From Agrostemma githago (lineage: Eukaryota > Streptophyta > Magnoliopsida > Caryophyllales > Caryophyllaceae), in contig OY288261.1 of the NCBI GenBank assembly GCA_958450325.1, positions 17,721,277-17,785,276 of the forward strand: a stretch of DNA of 64,000 nt. The letters run 5' to 3'. The notes under the pieces are model-generated. The model was not told the DNA's origin. It did not search any database and saw nothing but the letters and a program-made list of their open reading frames with translations. Of this stretch, positions 1 through 10,951 are shown piece after piece. The first letter of the stretch is position 1. Every line of letters begins with the position of its first letter. The position numbers were made by a program, and so were the translations under genes.

Positions 1-1015
1 GATATTATAGTAAAATATAATAACGATGATTAAATGCGAAAAGTAAAATGTTAGTGTTAGTAAAAATGTCGTTACTATCGACTAAATAAAATACTATAAG
101 CGTAAATAAAAATTTACGAATATATATATACAAAAAAGACGAGAAAAAGGAGGGAAGAAGGAGAAGTCGATGTTGAATGTTACACCCTCAACCTACATGT
201 TCTTGCTTCTCGGGATACGGTTCGTCAAATGGCGGCAATGGCACGGGAACGTCGAGATATGTAGGAGGAGTTGACGGTGTGTGTATGAGGTTTTGTATGG
301 AGACGGATTTTAACGAGTTTTGCTCTCGAAGTGTGTATAAGCGTGATGATGTTTGAGGGTCGGATTATGGCTGAAAATGAGAGGTTTTGGATGTGTAAAG
401 TTGGCTGAAAATTCTGGTTGAGAAGTTGTCTTTTGTGCTTAGGATTGACGGGTATTTATAGGGAGCATGATATAGGGTTACTCGACCGAGTGGCGCGGGT
501 GCACTCGGTCGAGTGCTCTCGCGGATGCACCTGGACCGTTTTTGTGAGGCTCCACTCGATCGAGTGGTAAATCCACTCGACCGAGTGGATCAATTAGGTC
601 GTGCTAAATCGGGAAGGATTGGCCTTGATTTGCTCTTGATTGATTGTGATTGATTTTGAATGATTTCGAATGATTTTGGCTGATTTTCGAACCTGGTGCA
701 TGTTTCGAGAATGCACCCGGTCGTTCTTTGTGTCGGGTTTGTCTTGACCGGGTTTTGACCCGGTCGCTAAAAGACGGGAATTATTTTTGGTGTCGGTTTT
801 GGCCCAAATTAGTCTTGTTTGACTCGGAACGACCCACTGGGCCTGGTTTTGAGGTTGGTTTTGTGAGATTTGTATCCCGTTAAAAGCCCATGCCTGGACA
901 TTACTGATTTCGAGCCCGTATCCGAGCGCGTTAGAGCACGTTAGTGTCCGATCATCATCAGGTGTTTTTTGGAGACTACCATAGACACCTGGCAGTCAAA
1001 ATGCGAGTGTCTACA
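1..1015 (-). repeat. Tat-type LTR, partial, cut by the window start
   Basis: Read on the minus strand, this begins TGTAGACACTCGC at 1015 and matches the starts of the LTRs at 36905-39437 (minus) and 2879-5135 (plus) through several hundred bases. It shares with them the TGTAGACAC end, the conserved block near 700-900 and, with the former, a palindrome-rich promoter. The rest of the LTR and any element body lie left of the window. Whether it is a solo LTR or the end of a full element cannot be told. Confidence 0.85.
452..588 (-). promoter_or_regulatory. LTR promoter: TATA box with four upstream palindromes
   Basis: On the minus strand a TATAAATA box lies at 459-452. Starting 21 bases upstream are four copies of a CACTCGAYCGAGTG-type palindrome, at 480-491, 501-516, 552-567 and 573-588. 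Order and spacing are the same in the LTRs at 38911-39051 and 60816-60956. The palindromes are seen directly; a role as protein-binding sites is inference. Confidence 0.6.
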
Positions 1016-1320
1016 AACACGTTCAACTTGTACCCATAAAAAGCGACCGGGATGCTTTGGAATTTCATCAATCCGACCAAACACTCCAAAATTTCTCCAT
1101 TTCCATATCCACCATACCACCACGGTGAATATGGTTGGCCACCCATTGATGTTCGATTTGGATTCTTGTTGTAAATTCTCAATGATCCAATCAGCTCCCA
1201 ATACCCCCTGTTGTCCCACGCCCAAATCTACGCCCGATATTGTAGCCCACACTTTCCTTGCACAACGGCAATCCCGAAGTAGATGGATAAGAGTCTCAAC
1301 ATCTAGACCAAACTTAACCT
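1016..1320 (-). pseudogene. LINE remnant: zf-RVT and start of the C-terminal region
   Basis: The minus-strand translation carries a DVETLIHLLRDCRCARKVW segment, the pattern of the zinc-binding domain that follows reverse transcriptase in plant non-LTR retrotransposons. It is followed by an aromatic WWIWKWRN segment, also usual there. The reading frame stays open from about 1318 down to the LTR edge at 1015, where the element is cut. Nothing recognisable of the endonuclease or the polymerase core remains. It is most likely a 5'- and 3'-truncated LINE that the LTR element at 1-1015 inserted into or beside. Confidence 0.75.
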
Positions 1321-2442
1321 TTAATTTGACTATATTAACATGGTCTCACCCGACTCCATGAAAATTTATTGTCGGTGTACAAACTAATACTATCCAAAAA
1401 GAAGTTGAAAATACGGGTCCAAGTTGAAAATACGGGTGGGGCGGGTTATACGGGTCACGGATCGGGTTATACTGGTCACGAATTGGGTTAGGGGTCAGAA
1501 ATAGTTTGGACACCTAATTTTTTTACCGCACTTTAAGTCAAAAAATTGTTTTTAATTTAAACTTTTGACCCAACGGGATGGATCGGGTTTCTACCCTATA
1601 TAAACGGGTCATTTCGGGTTCGCGTCAAATGGGTCACAGGTAAAAATAAACAGATTCGTGACCCTAAAAAATGGTTCGGTCGGGTTGGATTTGCAGGTCG
1701 GGTCGAGTTTTGACGGGTCACTCACCCACCTTCAAATATCGGTAAGAAGTTTCGTCCTTTGGACCGGACCGATTAAACCGGATTAAATAATCAGAAGTTT
1801 TGTACCGGTAATATTCTTAAAAATAATATTATAAGAAAAAATCAATTAAAAATAATTCCGATTTTCCAAGACTAAACCGATACGACGAGAAAAAATCGAG
1901 TCGAAAACCAAAATTCTTAAAAATTATACGAAATTATTGTTTTTATACCAATTTGTCACTTACCTGCCACTTTTTTTACCAATTTGACACAACTCAAAGT
2001 TTTTTTACCAATCTGTCATGTTGATGCCATTTTTTTTACCTATTTGGCTATTTGGCCGTAGAGTAGGAAAGTGGCGTGGCCAATTGCCCCGAAAATGCCA
2101 GGCCAGGCCAGGCCGGGCCGGATTTAGGAAATTGGGAGGGGACGGGGTTGGTTGGGGAAATTGTAGGACGTTGATTGAGCGACTTAGTTTTATCGGACGG
2201 TACGGTGGAGAAAGGTAGGGTGGACCAACACACTTGGGAAAATGATGGAGCAAGTGAAAGGAAGGTTTGGTTGTTGAGGATATATTATGCTTCTGCACTT
2301 CTCCTTCTCTCCTCTCATCTCATCTCATCTCATCTGCGTATATTAAGTCAAACAAAAGGTGTGGATTTTAGATGCCCAACTTGTAATTACCAACTCGTAC
2401 CAAGGTGTGAATTAAAAGCAAAACCAAAGTATGGTAAAATTG
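1321..2442. other. Intergenic; GGGTCGGGT-rich and TTTTTACCAATTTG-type repeats
   Basis: No gene is recognised. Positions 1390-1730 are rich in degenerate CGGGT/GGGTC words. Positions 1946-2050 hold about three degenerate copies of a unit containing TTTTTTACCAATTTGTCA. A CATCT pentamer is repeated about five times near 2316-2336. Short open frames here overlap on both strands and have no coding signature. Confidence 0.5.
2426..2442 (+). repeat. Target-site duplication, left copy (SINE)
   Basis: The 17-base word AAAGTATGGTAAAATTG occurs here and again, without mismatch, at 2704-2720 right after the poly(A) tail. This is the target duplication expected from target-primed reverse transcription. 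Confidence 0.95.
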
Positions 2443-2703
2443 CCCGCAAGGGTGGAGCCTAGTGGTTAAAACATGTGGCCACAACCCCATGGGTCTAAGG
2501 TTCAAGCCCCTGCAAGAGCGTTCTTGTGGGAGTTGTATGGCCTGAGGCTATGCCATCTAGGCTTCGAGCCTGTCGTCCAAAGGGCGGCTTACATGGTGTG
2601 CGTGGTTTGCAGGCTATTGCGTACACCCGGGGGTTTACCCAGAGCGCACCAAAGGTAGCGGCTGCGGGTTCCCTCGTCACCAAAAAAAAAAAAAAAAAAA
2701 AAA
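2443..2703 (+). mobile_element. tRNA-derived SINE with poly(A) tail
   Basis: A 261-base element with an internal RNA polymerase III promoter: an A-box-like GGAGCCTAGTGGTTA near 2454-2468 and a B-box-like AGGTTCAAGCCC at 2498-2509. The body ends in a conserved GTAGCGGCTGCGGGTTCCC segment, as in plant Au-like SINEs, followed by a run of about 25 A from 2682. It is flanked by a perfect 17-bp target duplication at 2426-2442 and 2704-2720. It encodes no protein and would depend on a LINE in trans. The length, the pol III boxes, the tail and the duplication together make the call secure. The family name is from memory of the 3' end and less certain. Confidence 0.92.
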
Positions 2704-2720
2704 AAAGTATGGTAAAATTG
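2704..2720 (+). repeat. Target-site duplication, right copy (SINE)
   Basis: Perfect match to 2426-2442. Its first three A residues are shared with the end of the poly(A) run, so the edge is uncertain by up to three bases. Confidence 0.95.
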
Positions 2721-2878
2721 TAGTAGTGTCATTTCTTTTGGTAGGTGAATGAATGCCAGGGGTTATTGTTGTTTCGTGAATTTATGTGATGTTAGGGGTT
2801 CGATCATCATTTCTATTGTAAATCCAAAAACGAAAAATCGATAATAAAAAAAATTTAAATTAGTGAGTAATCAACTAG

Positions 2879-5135
2879 TGTAGACACCCACATTTTGACC
2901 GCCAGGTGTCTATAGTAGTTCCCGCCAAACACCCGATGATGAACGGACGCAAACATGCTTTAATGGACTCGGATATGGGCTCGAAATCATGGACATTTGA
3001 CTTGGGCTTATTACGGAGTACAAATCTTACTAAACCAACCTCAAAATCAAGCCCAGTGAGTCGTTTCGAGTCAAATAAGACTAATTTGGGTCGAATCCGG
3101 CACCAGGGGCAAAACCGTCTTTTAGCGACCGGGTCAAACCCAGTCAAAGATATTTTTTCCCGTGTCACACGAACCAGCCGTGACACCACACGTCCGGTTT
3201 GGACTCAACTACTACAAAAAATCAGTTACACAAAATATTAAATAAATCCATTTAAGGATAGAATTCGATCTCAAGTAGGAATTCTATCCGAAAACCAAGT
3301 CGATTACCGACCGAGCATCAAAATACTCGGCCAAACCCCCCCTTTCAGCCGACATACTCGACTTCTTCACCAAGAAACGAGACTCTCGTTCCCTTTCAAA
3401 CTCTTACGTTTCCTATCCAAAACGGTATTTCTTGTCGCCTAAGCAAGAGTACCTCTCCTAGCTCCTGTCGAGGACCTTTCCTATAAATAGGACCTCCCGT
3501 CACATTCATTAGAGGACACACACAATTCATACATCGTTAATTTACACAACCATTACACATCAATTATTCCCGCATACAACCTCGTTACGCTAAACAATTT
3601 CCGAGCAACCTCGACCCGACGAAACCGACCTCAAGCCGGCCGAAACCCGTCACCCCACACGACCAAATCGACACCCAAACTCATCCCACATCATCTCGAC
3701 GCTCCCGTGTTTAAGCCACTTTCCGACGAGCTCTATTCCGAGAAAACAAAGCATGTAGGTTGAGGGTGTAAAATCAAACCCGACTCTTCCTCCTTTCTCT
3801 TTCTCCACGTTTTTTTTCTTCTCTTGCGTCGTTCATCGTTTTTTTATTATTACGGGTCGTTCATCGCATATTTTTTATATTTCTAGTATCAATATTATAA
3901 AAATATTTTCATAAAACAAACGTTCTTAAAATACGATACCGATTCTCTAATCAAATATCCTATCTAACAAGAACTAAATTAAATCTCGTTGATGCTAAAA
4001 AATCGTTACATCTTTTTAAACAAATTCGACGATTTTTTACGCGGAGAGAATTAACATTTTTTTCGTTCAAATTCTTTTTTCTCTTTTCGTTCAAAACAAA
4101 CTTTTTTCAAAAACCTTTTCTAAAAACGTTCCGACTATTTGATATCGATTTCATAATCGAATATCGAATACGACGAATGTCGAAAATATGAATCGGGTAT
4201 AAATTAATCCATATTTGTACGCGATTTATAAAATTGACGATTTTTGACAAAAATAAAAAAAGCGGGACAGACTCCCGCGCGAGTCGCGCGCCTGCCTGGC
4301 GACTCGCGCGAGAGCCTGGAAAACCGTGCCTTTTTCCTTCGTTATCTCGTTTTTATTCTTTTCATTTCTTACATAAAACAGCGACTTTCGCGACATATTT
4401 TCAGATTTCGATAAATACTTTTTTTGACCTCGGTCAACACGTGTTAATCTATCATATGTCATAAATCTTTTTCAAAATCACGCATATTATCGTATTTACA
4501 TCTTTATTCGATTTATTCAAACGTTACTAACTCGTTTTCTCGTGTTTGTAGCAATTTATTTTGTTTTTATGTTTTATTAGACTAAAACAAACTTCACATG
4601 CTAAAATAACTTTGACGTTATTAGTTTAATATGCATTAAACGACTTAGCAACCCATTTATTTTTCTCTCACATGCTTAGGGAAAATAATCTTTGCATATC
4701 ATTCAACAGTCGAACTAACGCGTGTACACCAAAAACGAACGATATCTTAGTAAAGGCCGCTAAGTGCGGGCGGGGTTGGGTGTTCTTAGTGAACTTCCCA
4801 ACACGCACCCTCACCCCTTACTCAGAACCATGGATTCCGGATGTCCGAATCCATTGGCAACGAGAGTCATTCAATGCACGATATCCGATAATGTCGGTAT
4901 CGGTATCATAATACAAAGGGACGAACCCAATAAGCTCTGACATCGGAAATGGGGCGTATTTTGTATACGGACCACTACGACATAGAGTGGGTTCGAACGG
5001 GCCCGAACTCCCACAATGTTCGGTGGCGACTCCTACTTCGATTTAAATTTCAATTTGACCATCTCATATGGAGATTCATTCGCCTCCCTAAACCCGCGCG
5101 TGGCCGCATCGGGGTGGACCTATGTCATGTCCACA
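2879..5135 (+). mobile_element. Solo LTR, Tat-type Ty3/gypsy (2257 bp)
   Basis: It begins TGTAGACACCC and ends CATGTCCACA, the same ends as the full Tat element at 36905-61341, and is flanked on both sides by ACTAG (2874-2878 and 5136-5140). No internal region is present, so this is a solo LTR left by recombination between two LTRs. A TATAAATA box lies at 3482-3489. Its central part differs from the LTRs at 1-1015 and 36905-39437 and lacks their palindromes, so it is another subfamily. Open frames inside (for example near 4230-4460) are unsupported. Confidence 0.93.
3482..3489 (+). promoter_or_regulatory. TATA box of the solo LTR
   Basis: TATAAATA followed by an ATG-free leader (…CACACAATTCATACATCG…). 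It occupies the same relative place in the LTR as the TATA boxes at 452-459 and 38911-38918 on the minus strand. Confidence 0.55.
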
Positions 5136-5140
5136 ACTAG

Positions 5141-5647
5141 TGTTACCCGTGAGTTACGGGATTGAGAGAAAAGATGTTCAAAAAAACATGAGTACGAAGT
5201 GATTGTCCCTAAATTATCGATCAATAAGTAGTTGTTTAATAATTAAATGGAGCTTTTTTTATTTTACAATCAGTTTTCGGGTTTTGAGTAAATTATCCCT
5301 AAATTATCGATGTGGCATATGCTAAGTATCAGTAAAAAATTATCTCATTTTTCATATAGGAGGAAGTTAAAATCAAATAACCGACTGATGTGGCAACCGT
5401 CACCAACTCCCCACTATTAGCAGTTTGGGAGGAGTTTAAAAACCGTCAAATTTCCACAATAGAAAACCACTTCTCTATTCTCAGTTTCTCACCCATCTCC
5501 CTTTAGATCCTCCTCCGTATAATTTTTATCCCATTAATTTTCCTTTAATTACTCTCTCAAAAATCACCATTGTTATACATTTCTCACAATAACTCCCCTC
5601 AAAAAATTCTCCTCGAAGAGTGAATGAGTTGGACCACGGAGTCACCA
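5141..5647. other. Left host flank; possible gene leader
   Basis: No transposon is recognised. CCCTAAATTATCGAT occurs twice (5207-5221, 5297-5311). From about 5460 the sequence turns pyrimidine-rich (TTCTCTATTCTCAG…TCTCACCCATCTCCC), resembling a plant 5' untranslated leader, and stays so up to an ATG at 5648. No TATA box is convincing. Confidence 0.35.
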
Positions 5648-5670
5648 ATGAAGAAGATCAAAGACAACAG
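5648..5670 (+). pseudogene. Possible start of a host reading frame interrupted by the 58-kb insertion
   Basis: An ATG at 5648 opens MKKIKDN and runs into the target duplication AACAG of the outer LTR element. If the insertion and one duplication copy are removed, the frame continues without a stop from 63934 to the end of the window (22 codons). An open stretch that short is not rare by chance. I do not recognise the protein. The call rests on the leader-like sequence upstream and the open frame on both sides, so it is only a candidate. Confidence 0.25.
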
Positions 5671-5934
5671 TGTTGGAAATATAGGGTCACTATAGGGGCG
5701 ATATATAACTAGAGAATATACGTTGTTGTGTCGTGGTATGAAGACCACTGAATGAGAAACGAAATCGCCCCATAGTACAAATTGGAATGGGCGTCGTCCC
5801 TCAAGGTCACACAACACTCCTAAAAGGTTGTGTCTCAACCATTAGGAGTTGGAACTCGATGGTATACTAAGAATTTATCAAAGAGATTTGGATGATGGAG
5901 TATTGATAATGTGTCTCATATTCATTCTTTTATA
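5671..5934 (-). repeat. Outer element 3' LTR, piece 1
   Basis: Aligns with 63463-63727 of the intact LTR. The mariner interrupts it at a TA (5933-5934 / 8587-8588). Confidence 0.93.
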
Positions 5935-8586
5935 CTCCCTCCGATTCATTTGTTTCTTTACATTTTCCTTTTTAGGCTTTTTTAATTTATTCTTTACGTT
6001 TCCTTATTTGCACCTTTTTTTTATGAAGTTACTTTTTTTACCCCTGACTTACTTTTTGCTTACTTACTTATTTATGACTAAACTGACAAACCTTACATAG
6101 TTAATCTCCAAACTTAATACCCCTTTTAATGAGAATCAATATCTCCCAAACAAAACCCCTTGTCCAACACCCCAACGCCTCCTGCTCTTGTCATCTTCCT
6201 CCCACCATCTCCCACCATTGTTATGAAAGCTTCACCTTAAAATTTCCCCACAAATTGTTAATCTCTCTGTATTTTTCATATTTTTATCACACCCTCTTCA
6301 CTTACATTCAGATCTATTTCTCTTTTTTTAATCTCTCTATATTTTTCATCAATTGGTTGATGGAATAAGTGGTACTCTGTCTTTCTTCCCCTTTTCATTT
6401 AGTTATAGTTCATCTTCTTCTTTTTGCATGTTTAGGCTTAATTTGTACAGATCAATTTTAAAGCTCCAATTCAAATATGATGTTTGTTGTAAATTCTAAT
6501 GGAAAAATATGAAACTTGAAACATACTCTTAATTATGATTTCATACATACTCAAAATGTTTGATGTTTATGGCATAAAGAGAATTTTACACACAAAATTT
6601 TTACACTCTAAACATACGGAGTACAATGCATATTTCATCATCCAAAATGTTCATGAGCTATTCAAATATTCATGAGCTGTCCAAAATATTCATCCTAAAG
6701 TCTTCATGTTTTCTTCATGTTATCCAAAAAACTGCATTTGTTGGGTCATCATCATTCAATCATGTTGCTCCGAGTCTACATGTTGCTCTAAATCTACGTG
6801 TTGCTCTGAATCTCGTACATGTTGCAATGCATCTGCCACATAATGTTCATTTGGGGAAACTTGATTGGGCAGCATCCATAACCTCTCAAACATTTCCTTG
6901 CCAACATGAGGTAAACGGTAATCATTGTTTCCCTTAACCCGTAGGATCTCTTTCATACAATATTGTAGTGATAACCAAACATACTTCAATTTTTTTGGTT
7001 CAACTTGGTCATAAGCTGTCAGAACTGCATCGACTAATTCACATATTGTGCGTGGAGATTTTTCATATTGTAATGTTTGAATTGAACGAAAAAAGCCCAA
7101 GTCTAAGACATTTAAATCGAGGCTATTAGGTGGCTGACACACTAACCTTATGTCAAAACCATCTGATTGTGCAACATTTAAAAAATCTGGATCAGTTCCC
7201 GCTATATGCGGCTTCGCATTATCCTGCTGTATGTAAATCCTTCTACATGCACCCTCTGGCCATTTATACTTTTTTGCCGGAATAACCTTTTCAATTAAAC
7301 ATTTTTTAATTACCTCCTTTGTTATGCTCTGAATGAGTTTTGTTTCCATAGTCCCCCTTGGTCTATTCCTACTAGACCTCTTTGCTGGTTCCTCGAAAGT
7401 AAAAGGGAATATACCAATTTTTCCATCAAATAATAATGAACCGTCATCTGAAAATATTGGTCTTGCTACGGCGGCCATAAACATGATTTTAGTAATGAAT
7501 CATTTTGAATTACATGTCCTATGTGGGTCATCTTCTTCAGGGAGTAGGTAATATTTTTCCTTTTTGTTGGTCATAAAAAACCACTTTTCATCCATATGCA
7601 CAACATTAGACATAGGTTGAAAAATCGAGCCATCATTTAAGCTATCCCAACAAATTTACCTAAGCACCATCTTATCCTAGATATCTTGTGTAAACTAGTT
7701 AAAGATGGTTTAATGGCATTTGAGTGACTTCTTATGAGTCCTTTTTTTAACTATTCTTCTAAGTGTGGAGTAGTTTAACTCCATTTGTGTAGCCAATCTT
7801 CTTAATGATGTTCTATTGCGAAAAGGAATAGATCTTACCTTTTCGGGGTCGAAGGTAAGCCTCGGTAGTTGGCCTCTGTATTTCCTATCCGAGTTGGTAA
7901 ACTTCCCGTCTTTGAGATCTTGCTTCATTGCATTCCAAATGGTGCTTATTGTCATTCTTGAGACATTATACTCCACTATAATTTTATTTATTATGCCACG
8001 TTTAAGCTTTCCATCATTGTAACTTAATTGCAACAATTGAGATATTTCATTTCTTTGAATGTTTGTTAGCCTTATTGATGTGTTTATTGCAGAAGAGGAT
8101 ATTAATGGAGGGGATTGATTTTCGAATGTTGCAAAAGACTTATCATCATTCGAGTCAACTTCATCATTTATTGGGGTTATTTGTGTATAGAAGGGCATTT
8201 TAATGTAACTGTTCAATGTTCCTCATTTATTGTTTATCATTACATAGGGCTTGTTGTTCTAATGAATTTTGGAGGGAAATATTCGGATGTGATTTTGTAA
8301 TGTCAAATTTAAGAATTTGGCTCCAATATTTTGTAATGTCAAGGAGAACAAAAATAGAGAAGTGTAAAAGTTTGGCGGCAAAATGGTGTGGAAAATTAAG
8401 GTTACCTCCAAACTACTAATATTACTCCACATGTACGGAGGATATCAAAATAGAGTATCACATGTCTCAGATAGTGTGTAATTACTTTTAGCATTTTTTA
8501 GTACAATACCCTTACATGTCTTTTATTTGCTATCCTAAAACTACGTGCAAAAAGCAAACGTAAAGAAACAAAAGAATCAGAGGGAG
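5935..8586 (-). mobile_element. Mariner-like element (plant DD39D type)
   Basis: Imperfect terminal inverted repeats of about 27 bp start CTCCCTCCGATTCATT at 5935 and read CTCCCTCTGATTCTTT inward from 8586. The target duplication is TA (5933-5934, 8587-8588). The empty site is visible in the intact LTR near 63726, which fixes both edges. The internal gene is on the minus strand. The TIR word CTCCCTCCG is shared with Stowaway MITEs, which mariner transposases can mobilise. Confidence 0.93.
6756..8216 (-). pseudogene. Mariner transposase, inactivated
   Basis: Cut-and-paste transposase read from 8216 down. The N-terminal part (8216-7710) has a helix-turn-helix region with LRRLATQMELNYSTLRRI, as in plant mariner proteins. 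The catalytic part has the first aspartate in MDEKWFF (near 7590), the second in IQQDNAKPH, and the third in LNVLDLGFF. Counting from the second aspartate, 39 residues lie before the last, the plant DD39D arrangement. All three aspartates are still encoded, but the gene is broken by a frameshift near 7730, another near 7640, and a TGA at 7499-7501 in a position where such proteins have arginine (CGA to TGA). The C-terminal tail after LPNQV has drifted into low-complexity EQHV repeats. Confidence 0.9.
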
Positions 8587-8634
8587 TATCACTTTATATA
8601 AGACTAACATGAGACTAAAATCAAAGGGTATCCA
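8587..8634 (-). repeat. Outer element 3' LTR, piece 2
   Basis: Matches 63728-63774 of the intact LTR. It lies between the mariner and the chromovirus tandem and ends in the ATCCA duplicated by the latter (8630-8634). Confidence 0.92.
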
Positions 8635-9355
8635 TGTAACACCCGTAAAATTTACAACTTCGATATCCGTCCCGTTGCGATTAAATCGACTCTTATCGAG
8701 TCTCGTTATTTTTCATCCAGCTTAATTTCGATCTTCGTATAACACTTTAATAAATTTTCGTTCAAAACCAATTTTAATTTCCTTGTTCGCGAGAATTTTA
8801 ATTAATCTCGAGAAATTGCTATTTAAAATTTTTCTACGCGACTTCGTATATAATTATTTTCGAAACGTGATTTTAATACTTCTTTCTCATAAACACGTTC
8901 TCATACGTTTTCCGTCTTATTATTATTATTATTATTATTATTTAATCGCGAATCGGGCTCAGATTGTAGCAGACCCGACCGTTTCCCTCAACGGACTGAG
9001 ATATTTTCTTAGTCGGTTGAGAAAGTAAGAAAAAAACCGACTCCTCTATTTCCTTCCTTATCATGTGGCGGTTTCCCCTTAACCGTTTTTGGCAGTTACC
9101 CAATCCTCTTTAAACTCCAACCATATTCCTCCTCCCATTGTACGTTCTCCTCTCTACTCAAAAAAAAAAACAACGTAAACAACAACAACAGTCAGTGCAC
9201 TGTTCTTCATTCTTTTTTTTCCGTTTTCGATCATTCTCTTCATTCCGTGTTCATCTTAATTCAAGGGTAATCATCGAAACCCCTATTCCTCCTTCCTACT
9301 TCTCGATTTACGACGCTAATAAGGGTCTTGTACCTTTTTATATTTTTTTATAGGT

Positions 9356-9409
9356 TTTCGAGACAACCCCGAGGAAGACGAGTACATTATTGACTCAGAT
9401 CTTGATTAA
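9356..9409 (+). CDS. Conserved mini-exon in LTR 1 (17 codons plus stop)
   Basis: The frame reads F-R-D-N-P-E-E-D-E-Y-I-I-D-S-D-L-D then TAA. The corresponding place in element B (45312-45365) reads F-V-D-D-P-E-A-D-E-Y-I-I-D-S-N-L-E then TAG. I count 16 base differences, 10 of them at third positions; the stop is kept with a changed codon. Upstream is a splice-acceptor-like TTTTTTTATAG, downstream a donor-like AAG/GTAAC. No in-frame ATG is found in the leader upstream, so how it would be translated is unknown. I do not recognise the peptide. Confidence 0.45.
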   Translation, partial: FRDNPEEDEYIIDSDLD

Positions 9410-10638
9410 GGTAACACGACGATCTCGGTATTGCTTGATATTTTGTCGTAGTTACATGTATAGAATTTAAGTTTTTGTTTGGCTATTATAGTATGTCATT
9501 AATTTTTTTTATTTAAAAGTTTTATAATCGTTAATTTTCAATTATTTCGTTGTTATGTTCGTTTTTACGAGATTAGTGAATAAATCGTTATAATAGTTAT
9601 TAAATCATAATATTTGGCCGATATACTAATATAATTTTAAAGTTCCTGCCAAAAAAATAAATTTTACAGATTTCGAGTTTTTGAGTTGTTTAATGGATTT
9701 TTAACCGATTTCGTACAAAATCGATTTAAAACCGATTTAATGTTCAAATGCCTAAATTACGTATTTAAATCTGAAATTTTTTGTGTATGTACATCCTGAC
9801 CAAATTTAATTTTCTGTAAATTTTCGTAATTTTTAGAATTTTATAAGTGGGTGAAAAAAAAAAATAGTCCTAAAACACCGTTTATCGTTAAAACCGAATA
9901 TTCCTTTTAATTTTTGATTTTTATTTTTAATTCTCGATTCAAAATAAAGTTTCTGAAATTTTCTAACAAAATAATTATTTTAGTGACATTCGAGATTTAA
10001 TAAAATAAAAAGAGCGATAAATAGTTATTTAACCTTTTAAAACGAAACCGATGATTAAAAGACGGGTTTTCCTATTTTTTTTGTAATTCTGGATTTTTTT
10101 TTAAAAAACTGAAAGGTTTCTGGAAAATTTTTATTTCCTTGATAAGTTATGATTTTTAACAACCGTGCACAAATCGTTTTGAATTTAGCTTTTATTTTTA
10201 ATCGTTAACGTTTAATTAACGCGTTTTCCGTTAAAGCCTTTAAAAACGAGTTTCCAGATTTTGAAAAAAATTATTTTCTGGACAGATTGTCTAAATATTA
10301 ATTTTAATTATTTATCGTAATTTTTACACTATTTTTCGAAGCTTTTAAATGATAGAATCAATTTTTAAGCGAAATCGTGAATAATCGTTAAAACACGATT
10401 TTACAGCAACTTATTTAATTTTCCAGCAATTTTGAACCTTCTAAAAATTTAACCGTTTCATCCTAAGTCACCCTTGATGTTATTCGAAAATAATTTAAAT
10501 GTTTAATAAAATAAAGAAGGTTAAATAAATTACTTTTATAAAGATGATTGTCGTAAAACATTATTTTATACTCGTTCCGTCGAAACTAATAATAATTAGG
10601 GAATTTTAGTTTTATATATTTTCGAAACACCCTAATTC

Positions 10639-10669
<31 letters not shown>

Positions 10670-10844
10670 GTTTGTGAAGTATTTCGATAATTCTTATAAA
10701 TAATTTATACTCGATTTAGAACTTAAAAATTGTTAAGGCCGAAATTAGTAGTTTGCGAAATTAATAATAATTACTTTATAGTTAGGGTAAATTACTATTC
10801 TCGATACTTTTCTATAACGCTATTTTCATCGTATTGGTATTCCG

Positions 10845-10945
10845 AGAAAATTTCCTAAAATAGAAAATTTCCTAAAATAGAAAGTTTCCTAAATCAGAAA
10901 GTTTCCTATATTAAAAAGTTTCCCAAATTAGAAAGTTTCCTTTTA
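10845..10945 (+). repeat. Short tandem repeat in LTR 1 (GAAAGTTTCCTAAA-like)
   Basis: About six degenerate 15-16-bp units (AAATTTCCTAAAATAG, AAAGTTTCCTAAATCAG and so on). Repeated at 18736-18834 and 26618-26724 in LTRs 2 and 3. Element B keeps only two or three units near 46665-46700. Confidence 0.7.
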
Positions 10946-10951
10946 AGAACG

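Noticed and set aside
2454..2509. A tRNA gene at the A and B boxes
   Set aside because: The region cannot fold as a complete tRNA and is followed by a SINE body, poly(A) and target duplications.
2495..2683. Open frames on both strands over the SINE
   Set aside because: The sequence is a tRNA-derived SINE; the GC-rich body is open by chance.
4226..4464. Overlapping open frames on both strands in the solo LTR
   Set aside because: No family signature, no partner in the other Tat LTRs; chance frames in LTR sequence.
9138..9353. A 71-codon frame next to the mini-exon in each A LTR
   Set aside because: It lacks an ATG, is mostly phenylalanine, serine and poly-lysine from homopolymers, and is not preserved in element B.
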